NCBI GenBank assembly: GCA_013003285.1
Contig: JABDJY010000461.1
Coordinates: forward strand, 1-12,087
Source: Alphaproteobacteria bacterium
GTDB taxonomy: Bacteria > Pseudomonadota > Alphaproteobacteria > UBA6615
Direction: 5' to 3'
Length of the DNA: 12,087 nucleotides
Shown: positions 6,782 through 12,087 of the stretch, in pieces
Layout: each line of letters opens with the position of its first letter
Numbering within the stretch: the stretch's first letter is position 1
The notes under the pieces: model-generated
Told to the model about the DNA's origin: nothing
What the model saw: only the letters and a program-made list of their open reading frames with translations
Databases searched by the model: none
Made by a program: the position numbers and the translations under genes

Positions 6782-7597
6782 ATGGCTGGAAAACTGCAGG
6801 ACAAGATCGCGATTGTCACCGGCGCCGGTTCCATCGGCCCGGGCTGGGGCAACGGCAAGGCGACGGCAGTACTGTTTGCGCGTGAAGGCGCCAAGGTCAT
6901 GTGCACCGATATCAATCCCGAGGCGGCGGAAGAAACCGCAGGTATCATCCGCAATGAAGGCGGTACGGCGAGCGTTATCGCCGGTGATGTCTCCAAGTCA
7001 GATCATGTGCAGGCCATCGTCGACGCCTGCCTGAGCGAGTTTGGCCGCATCGACATTTTGCACAACAATGTCGGCATCGTGGCGCCCGGCGGGGTGGTCG
7101 AACAGAGCGAGGAGGATTGGGACCGGGTGGTGGCGGTCAACCTCAAATCCATGTTTCTCACTTGCAAATACGTCATCCCCCATATGCAGACGCAAAACAG
7201 CGGCGCGATAAATAATCTCTCGTCGATCTCCGGGCTGCGCTATCTGGGTATCGATTATGTTTCCTATCCGACCACCAAGGCGGCGATCAACCAGTTTACC
7301 AAGGTGACGGCGGCGCAATACGGCCCGTGGAATATTCGCGTGAATTCGATCCTGCCCGGCTTCAACCGCACACCCATGGTCGACCATGCGGTAGTCGAGA
7401 TGCTCAAGCGCGGCACCAACACCGACATGACGGTGGATAAATATATCGAATGGCGCGAGGCCAAAATCCCCCTGCGCCGCTGGGGCGACGCCTGGGACAT
7501 CGCCAAGGCCGCCGTCTTTCTCGCGTCGGACGACGCCAGCTACATTACCGGCCTGGAGATGGTGGTCGATGGTGGCACCACGCTGGTGCTAGACTAG
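6782..7597 (+). CDS. Short-chain dehydrogenase/reductase with extended glycine loop, second of two
   Basis: 271-residue SDR with a full catalytic set: Asn120 (AVNLKSMFL), Ser148 (NLSSISG), Tyr162 and Lys166 (YPTTK). The beta-4 motif is NNVG (95-98) rather than NNAG, and D43 (TDIN) predicts NAD(H). The cofactor loop is lengthened: T13-G25 reads TGAGSIGPGWGNG in place of the eight-residue TGxxxGxG. A segment around residues 205-225 (KRGTNTDMTVDKYIEWREAK) is a substrate-loop insertion compared with the first SDR. The C-terminus ITGLEMVVDGG is standard. AGGAG at 6768-6772 sets the start. It is last in the block and converges on the second LLM gene with 21 bases between stops, where no terminator hairpin is visible. 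It differs clearly from the first SDR, so the two probably act on different intermediates. Confidence 0.9.
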   Translation: MAGKLQDKIAIVTGAGSIGPGWGNGKATAVLFAREGAKVMCTDINPEAAEETAGIIRNEGGTASVIAGDVSKSDHVQAIVDACLSEFGRIDILHNNVGIVAPGGVVEQSEEDWDRVVAVNLKSMFLTCKYVIPHMQTQNSGAINNLSSISGLRYLGIDYVSYPTTKAAINQFTKVTAAQYGPWNIRVNSILPGFNRTPMVDHAVVEMLKRGTNTDMTVDKYIEWREAKIPLRRWGDAWDIAKAAVFLASDDASYITGLEMVVDGGTTLVLD

Positions 7598-7618
7598 GCC
7601 CTATACCGCTACCTGGCA

Positions 7619-8857
7619 TCATTCCGGATAGTCGGTCAGCTCGTCGAGTGCCGGTTTTACCTCTTCCATGAACAGGCGCAGATTTTCAATGACGCTGTCC
7701 TTGGGCTGCTGGGCGTAATGGTAGATCAGGATCACATATTCCGCCGGCAAATGGGTCCATTGCTCGACGAATTGGTCGCGAATTTCGCTGGCCGACCCGG
7801 CCATGAACAAGCCGGTATCGATCATCGGGTCGACGAGATCGACGACCGGCGTGTCGGGCTTTACATTGGCCTTGGCGCGAAACGCCGCCGGCAGAAAATT
7901 CTCGTAGAAATGCTTAAAAATCATGCCGTCATAATCGGCGATATCGTTACGGGCCTCGGCCATGGAGGCGGCGATACGCGGCATGCGCACGATCGCCTGA
8001 TTTTGGCCCAGGGCGAAATTATGGCCGGCGCGGCGGGCGGATTCCACATAGGACGGGCCGAAGTCGGCGACCTGGCTCGTGCGCGAAAAGTAGGCCGGAA
8101 TGAAACCGTGGCTGCCGGCATAATCCACCGTCTGTTGGCTGGCATTGGATGCCACGAACACCGGCGGATGGGGCTTGGTATAGGGCGCCGGCACAACGCT
8201 GATGCGGCGCAGCTCTCCGTCCGGCCCGACCTCGCCATGGGCGCCGAGCTTTTCCGTCCACGGCGCCATGAACCACCCCTTATGGCCGCCCTCATAGGGA
8301 TAGGGTATCTGCCAGCGTTCCGAATTATGTTCGATGCTCTCCTCGGTCCACGCCTTGAGCACAATCTCGACCGCTTCTTCGAAGATTTCCCGGTTGAGGC
8401 GGTCATTGTCGCTGCCGTCCGACAGCGTCGCCTTGGTGCCGATATGCTGGCCCAATAAGTCGGTCCAGCGCGATTGGAAACCGCGGGAAAATCCGACGAA
8501 GGTGCGCCCCTCCATCAGATGATCGAGGATAGCGGTCTCCTCAGCAACACGAATGGGATTGGCCGCCGACATCACATAGCCGAGCTGGCCGATATGGATA
8601 TTCTTGGTCCGCGCGCCCCAAAAGGCGTTCATGACGCCGGGGTTGGGGCTGACCTCATAGCCTTCGGAATGGAAATGATGCTCAATGGCGGTCACCCCCC
8701 ACACGCCCATGCGGTCGGCTTCTTCGACGATGTCGCACCAACCGCGCAGGGTTTGCTGATAGAGATCGGCGTTGCGGCCGATGGGCCGTAATCTGATCCG
8801 CTCTTCCTCGCTTTCGGCGGGAATAACCGGGTACATCTGGACGATAACTTTGACCAT
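7619..8857 (-). CDS. LLM-class flavin-dependent oxidoreductase, second and different subfamily
   Basis: 412-residue luciferase-like flavin enzyme, about 50 residues longer than the first LLM protein and from another subgroup. Visible are GVTAIEHHFHSEGYEVSPNPGV (near 54-75, with E59-H60-H61), IGQLGYVMSAANPIRVAEE (89-107), LDHLMEGRTFVGFSRGFQ (111-128) and PHPPVFVASNASQQTVDYAG in the middle, the usual PxPxxxxA.s strand of LLM enzymes. A charged stretch around residues 136-160 is an insertion in the barrel. The start is ATG at 8857-8855, where homology begins (MVKVIVQMYP); only a weak AGG lies upstream, and an in-frame start 26 codons earlier lacks family similarity. It is transcribed towards the SDR/AKR block and divergent from the PilZ gene. 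A monooxygenase acting on a related substrate or a later intermediate is likely; its flavin or F420 partner is not in view. Confidence 0.86.
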   Translation of the reverse strand: MVKVIVQMYPVIPAESEEERIRLRPIGRNADLYQQTLRGWCDIVEEADRMGVWGVTAIEHHFHSEGYEVSPNPGVMNAFWGARTKNIHIGQLGYVMSAANPIRVAEETAILDHLMEGRTFVGFSRGFQSRWTDLLGQHIGTKATLSDGSDNDRLNREIFEEAVEIVLKAWTEESIEHNSERWQIPYPYEGGHKGWFMAPWTEKLGAHGEVGPDGELRRISVVPAPYTKPHPPVFVASNASQQTVDYAGSHGFIPAYFSRTSQVADFGPSYVESARRAGHNFALGQNQAIVRMPRIAASMAEARNDIADYDGMIFKHFYENFLPAAFRAKANVKPDTPVVDLVDPMIDTGLFMAGSASEIRDQFVEQWTHLPAEYVILIYHYAQQPKDSVIENLRLFMEEVKPALDELTDYPE

Positions 8858-9020
8858 TGAAGGGCCTATTGTTCTGATTGGATGGTTTAGCGTCTTATGA
8901 GCCAACCGCCCTTTCATGTCACGCGTCCGCCCCAAGTCGCACCAGCGTATAGATATTATTAACCCTGGCCGGGCACTCTGACCGCAGAGCGAAACAAGCC
9001 AAAATCCGTAGGATTAAGCA

Positions 9021-9365
9021 ATGGCACGGGTAACCTTTGGGGCAAAAGAACAGCGGCGCGACCAGCGCCGGCCGATCTCGATCGAAGGATCGATCGGCGG
9101 CGTGCGCGTCGATCTGGTGGATTTGAGTTTCACCGGCATTCGCGGCGGCATGCTCTCCCTGGGTGAGGCGGCCGGCCTGGAGCTGCAAGAGGGCGAAGGC
9201 ACGGTCTTGGAATTTACCGCCCCCAACGGCGAACGAATCGCCCTGCCGGTCACCATCCAGCGTATCGACGATCAAGAGGGCGCATTCGGCGCGGTATTCT
9301 CCGAATTATCGAGCGAGGATTTCGACACCATCGAAAAACTGATGTTCCCGCGCCGGGCTAAGTAA
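9021..9365 (+). CDS. Single-domain PilZ protein (probable c-di-GMP receptor)
   Basis: 114-residue protein made of one PilZ domain. Both halves of the c-di-GMP binding signature are present: the arginine motif in EQRRDQRRP (R12/R16 or R13/R17 in RxxxR spacing) and D34-L-S-F-T-G39, matching the D/NxSxxG motif, about 17 residues apart as usual. The rest is beta-strand-like with an amphipathic end (FDTIEKLMFPRRAK). No membrane segment or second domain is seen. AGGA at 9010-9013, seven bases before the ATG, supports the start. Proteins of this kind change partner binding when c-di-GMP rises; the target cannot be read here. It lies between the second LLM gene (divergent, 163 bases) and the hydrolase (115 bases downstream) and may be an unrelated housekeeping insertion. 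Confidence 0.82.
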   Translation: MARVTFGAKEQRRDQRRPISIEGSIGGVRVDLVDLSFTGIRGGMLSLGEAAGLELQEGEGTVLEFTAPNGERIALPVTIQRIDDQEGAFGAVFSELSSEDFDTIEKLMFPRRAK

Positions 9366-9412
9366 ACGCCCGCCCCTCCTTCTTCTTCTGGCAAACTAGA
9401 CGACTTCTCCCC

Positions 9413-9440
9413 TCGACGCGCGCGTGCCGGTGCGTAGAAT
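9413..9440 (+). promoter_or_regulatory. Possible sigma-70-type promoter before the alpha/beta hydrolase
   Basis: TCGACG at 9413-9418 (four of six against TTGACA) and TAGAAT at 9435-9440 (five of six against TATAAT) are separated by 16 bases, in the 115-base gap after the PilZ gene and 40 bases before the hydrolase start. The arrangement would give the hydrolase its own transcript. It is a by-eye match only and could be chance. Confidence 0.3.
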
Positions 9441-9480
9441 GTGCCTGAAACGTTTTCGTAATCAGCCCGGAGAAGGCCCC

Positions 9481-10749
9481 ATGTCCAAGCTCACCGAACG
9501 CCGCCGCGATAATCAACAATGGATGCTCGACTGGATCATCAAGACCACGGGCCGGGTGCAGAATTTCGCCTACGACAATCGGGTGGTACCGCCGGAAGTT
9601 AAGTCCTACGCCCAAATCCACCGCATCGCCGATAAGCATGGCCGCCATGTAATCTCCATCGCCGAGGGTGCCGAGGCGGCCGGTCACACGACGACCGCGG
9701 CCGAGCTCTATTGGGCCGCCAGCGAGCATTACCGCGAAGCCCAGCACACCATCTTCGAAGATGATAATCCGGAGAAAATCTATCTCCACGGCATGCTGCT
9801 GAAATGTTTCGACAAGGTCATGCAGTACGCCGACCATCCCATCGAACGGGTCGAGATTCCCTTCGAGGGCAACTACATTCAGGGCGTTCTACACATGCTG
9901 CCCGGCCGGCCCAAGGCGCCGACCGTGGTGTTCTGCCCCGGCATGGACATGACCAAGGAGGCCTTCATCGACGCCCTGCACCACCCCTTCGTGGCGCGCG
10001 GCATGAACTGTCTGCATCTCGACGGACCGGGCCAGGGCACCAGCAATATCCGCAAAATCCGCGTCACCCTGGACAATTACGAACGCGCCGGATCGGCCGC
10101 CATCGATTATTTAAGCGAACGGCCCGAAGTCGACGCCGACCAGATCGCCGTGTCGGGCTTTTCCATGGGCTCCTATTGGGGCATGCGCCTGGCCGCGCGC
10201 GACAAGCGGGTCAAGGCCGTCGCCACGGCGGCGGCGTGTTATGGCCCGAAGACCGCGATCTTCGAGCAAGCCTCGCCGCGCTTCAAGCAAGTGTTCATGT
10301 ATATGGCCGGCATCCACGACGAGGACGAGTTCGACGCCTTCGCCGACCAAATGGTGCTCGACGATGTGGCCGGCGATGTCACCTGCCCGGCCCTGCAGGT
10401 CACCGGCGAATACGACCCGTTGGCGCCGTTGGAGACCGTGCTGCCGATCTACGAAAAAGTCGCCGGCCCGAAGGAGCTGTGGGTCATCGAGAACGACTTC
10501 CACAACCCGCGCAACCGGCCCAATTTCGGCGGCATCGATTTCTTCGGCTTCCTCGCCGACTGGCTCAATGATGCCCTGGCCGGCAAATACGGGCCCGGCC
10601 ACAAAAAAGAAATCATGGTCTCTGAACACGGCGATGGCGGTCCCTATGTGGCGCAGATGGAAGGCGGCTTTAACCTGCCCGAGCGCGTCGGCGCGAAGCC
10701 CGGCCTAAACGCGGACCAACTCGGCCCGGCTGGGATTATTGGGGGGTAG
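9481..10749 (+). CDS. Alpha/beta hydrolase, FrsA / 2,6-dihydropseudooxynicotine hydrolase-like
   Basis: 422-residue protein with a mostly helical N-terminal region (about 1-120) followed by an alpha/beta-hydrolase core, the layout of 2,6-dihydropseudooxynicotine hydrolase and FrsA-like esterases. In the core, VVFCPGMDMTKE (149-160) is the oxyanion-region strand, LDGPGQG (180-186) is the loop typical of this subgroup, GFSMG (226-230) carries nucleophile Ser228, GEYDPL (309-314) supplies Asp312 and NDFHNPRN (338-345) supplies His341, so the triad is complete. A tail of about 50 residues after 370 (from GPGHKK on) lies beyond the normal end of the fold. GGAGAAGG at 9469-9476 sets the ATG at 9481; an ATG-less upstream extension has no similarity. 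Relatives cleave C-C bonds beside a ketone or esters; which applies here is unknown. Its 3' end overlaps the TRAP permease gene by 14 bases, tail to tail. Confidence 0.87.
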   Translation: MSKLTERRRDNQQWMLDWIIKTTGRVQNFAYDNRVVPPEVKSYAQIHRIADKHGRHVISIAEGAEAAGHTTTAAELYWAASEHYREAQHTIFEDDNPEKIYLHGMLLKCFDKVMQYADHPIERVEIPFEGNYIQGVLHMLPGRPKAPTVVFCPGMDMTKEAFIDALHHPFVARGMNCLHLDGPGQGTSNIRKIRVTLDNYERAGSAAIDYLSERPEVDADQIAVSGFSMGSYWGMRLAARDKRVKAVATAAACYGPKTAIFEQASPRFKQVFMYMAGIHDEDEFDAFADQMVLDDVAGDVTCPALQVTGEYDPLAPLETVLPIYEKVAGPKELWVIENDFHNPRNRPNFGGIDFFGFLADWLNDALAGKYGPGHKKEIMVSEHGDGGPYVAQMEGGFNLPERVGAKPGLNADQLGPAGIIGG

Positions 10750-12087
10750 TTGGCTGTACCGCCCGGTCCGCCGCGCGCGAGGTAATGAAAATACTCCCGC
10801 CAACCAGCACCGCGCCGGCGATATTGAGCGTCAGGTTCAGCGGCACGAAGCACAGCGCGCCGCCGGCGACGAAGGCCGGATAGAGCCAGAGCGGAATCGG
10901 GCCTTCGGAATAACGCTGGATTAAGGCGGTGATGGCGTAGATGCCGAACAGGGCGAAGCCGCCGATTTGCACGCTGTCCCAGAAGCCGGCGCCGATCAGC
11001 GGCGTGAAGGCGAAGAGCAGCACGATGATGTAGAGCCCCTTGGCGATCTTCCAGGCCTCGACCCCGGTGGCCATGGGGGGCGACTTGGCAATGCCCGCCG
11101 CGGTGAAGGCGGCGAGGCAGACCGGTGGGGTGACGTTCGAGTCCTGGCTCAGCCAGAACACGATCAGATGGGCGGTCAGCAGAAAGCCCAGCAAGGTCTC
11201 GGGCGCGATCAACGCCGGCCGGATGACCAGCGCCAGCTCGAACGGCAATCCGCCGACCAGGGTCCTGGCTTCTTCGAGACTCATCCCGACCCCGACTTTG
11301 GCTACCAGTGGGGAATCCACCAGGGCGAACATGGCCGCTTGGGCCGGGTCGGAGATGCCGTTCACCAACATCTCAACCAGTATTCCGTCGGCGAGCAGTC
11401 CTGCCAGGGCAGGTGCCGAGAGGATCGACAGCACGATATAGGCCGCCGTCACCGGCAGCCCCATGCCCAGCACCAGAGATACCAGCGCAATCAGGATCAC
11501 CGCGATGAGGATCGAGCCTTGCGACCATTGGGCGATCATCAGCGCGAAGCCGTTGGCCAGGCCCGAGGTCACCACTGCATTATTGATCAACCCTACCGTG
11601 ACCAGCAGCACCGCGGTCATGATCGATGTCTTGATACCCAGCACCAGGGCGCGGGATATCTTGATTGGACCCATACGGTTGGGCGTGACCCAGCTCACCA
11701 CGATCAAGGTGCCGATGGCGAAGCAGGCGGCGAAGCTGGGTGTGCGGCCGCTCACCAGCATGTAGGTCATGACCGCCAGTGGCAGAATAAAGTTGAGCAA
11801 CCCGCCCCACAGCTTCGCCCGGTCCACCGCACCAATGCGTTCGGTGCCGATATTGTATTTCATGGATTCGACCCGAACCATGAAGCCGACCGACAGAAAG
11901 TAGAGGATCGCCGGGATGATCGAGACCACCACGATGGTCGAGTAGGAAATGCCGGTGAACGACACCATGACGAAGGCGCCGGCCCCCATGATCGGCGGCA
12001 TCATCTGCCCGCCGGTCGAGGCCGAGGCTTCCACCCCGGCGGCGAATTTCGAGCGGAATCCGTTGGCCTTCATCAGCGGTATGGTGA
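10736..12087 (-). CDS. TRAP transporter fused permease subunit (C-terminal part; start beyond window)
   Basis: About 450 residues of a TRAP-type 4TM/12TM fused permease (DctQ-DctM fusion, DctM part) are visible; the reading frame stays open to the right edge, so the true start and the DctQ-like N-terminus are outside. An internal Met at 12073 is not the start, because conserved sequence (TIPLMK) continues before it. Signatures are VEASASTGGQMMPPIMGAGAFVM (about residues 14-36 of the visible part), VLGMGLPVTAAYI and NVTPPVCLAAFTAAGIA, the repeat-related substrate and ion sites of DctM. Roughly ten or more hydrophobic helices can be seen. TRAP systems import organic acids and similar solutes with a Na+ gradient and a periplasmic binding protein; the latter is presumably encoded to the right. 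Likely the uptake arm of the catabolic cluster. Ends tail to tail with the hydrolase. Confidence 0.92.
   Translation of the reverse strand, partial: TIPLMKANGFRSKFAAGVEASASTGGQMMPPIMGAGAFVMVSFTGISYSTIVVVSIIPAILYFLSVGFMVRVESMKYNIGTERIGAVDRAKLWGGLLNFILPLAVMTYMLVSGRTPSFAACFAIGTLIVVSWVTPNRMGPIKISRALVLGIKTSIMTAVLLVTVGLINNAVVTSGLANGFALMIAQWSQGSILIAVILIALVSLVLGMGLPVTAAYIVLSILSAPALAGLLADGILVEMLVNGISDPAQAAMFALVDSPLVAKVGVGMSLEEARTLVGGLPFELALVIRPALIAPETLLGFLLTAHLIVFWLSQDSNVTPPVCLAAFTAAGIAKSPPMATGVEAWKIAKGLYIIVLLFAFTPLIGAGFWDSVQIGGFALFGIYAITALIQRYSEGPIPLWLYPAFVAGGALCFVPLNLTLNIAGAVLVGGSIFITSRAADRAVQPTTPQ

Noticed and set aside
7718..8458. Plus-strand open frame of 246 codons inside the second LLM gene
   Set aside because: It is entirely antisense to a conserved LLM gene and shows no family features or ribosome site.
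8858..9020. Promoters in the 163-base divergent gap between the second LLM gene and the PilZ gene
   Set aside because: AT-rich TATAGATATTAT at 8948-8959 resembles -10 elements, but no -35 lies at the right distance; on the minus strand TTGGCT-17-TCCAAT matches only four of six at each box.
1..12087. Mobile element, CRISPR, toxin-antitoxin or defence system
   Set aside because: I saw no repeat-spacer pattern, terminal inverted repeats, transposase, integrase, nuclease or small paired toxin-antitoxin genes; base composition looks even across the window.

Overview
The window reads as one stretch of a GC-rich proteobacterial chromosome, most likely an alphaproteobacterium of the Rhodospirillales or Kiloniellales kind. 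That assignment is inferred from codon use, gene style and the presence of a fused TRAP permease; there is no rRNA or other phylogenetic marker. Twelve genes are complete or nearly so, a thirteenth is cut by the left edge, and the TRAP permease is cut by the right edge. Coding is dense. No intergenic gap exceeds about 200 bases, and I see no tRNA, rRNA, IS element, CRISPR array, phage gene or integrase.

Layout. Bases 1-175 (minus) hold the start of an MltB-like lytic transglycosylase. Divergent from it, bases 377-3529 (plus) carry a limonene-monooxygenase-like LLM flavin enzyme, a COG3618-type amidohydrolase and a persulfide dioxygenase-rhodanese fusion. A GNAT acetyltransferase (3543-4070, minus) ends 13 bases from the fusion gene. 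A compact plus-strand block follows at 4131-7597: SDR dehydrogenase, acetamidase/formamidase-family protein, aldo/keto reductase and a second SDR, with gaps of 69, 11 and 12 bases. A second, different LLM enzyme (7619-8857, minus) converges on that block. Divergent from it are a single-domain PilZ protein (9021-9365) and an alpha/beta hydrolase of the FrsA / 2,6-dihydropseudooxynicotine hydrolase type (9481-10749). The hydrolase overlaps by 14 bases the tail of a TRAP fused permease that comes in from the right edge (10736-12087, minus).

How the genes could work together. Seen as a set, there is an uptake system (TRAP permease), two flavin monooxygenases, three NAD(P)-dependent carbonyl/alcohol oxidoreductases and three hydrolases of different folds (amidohydrolase TIM barrel, formamidase, alpha/beta hydrolase). 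This is the composition of a peripheral catabolic cluster for a small organic compound. The persulfide dioxygenase-rhodanese gene suggests, but does not prove, that a sulfane-sulfur or sulfide product may be released. The formamidase and the pseudooxynicotine-hydrolase-like enzyme could instead point to an amide or N-heterocycle. The substrate cannot be read from sequence. The LLM partner flavin reductase, a regulator and the TRAP solute-binding protein are not in the window.
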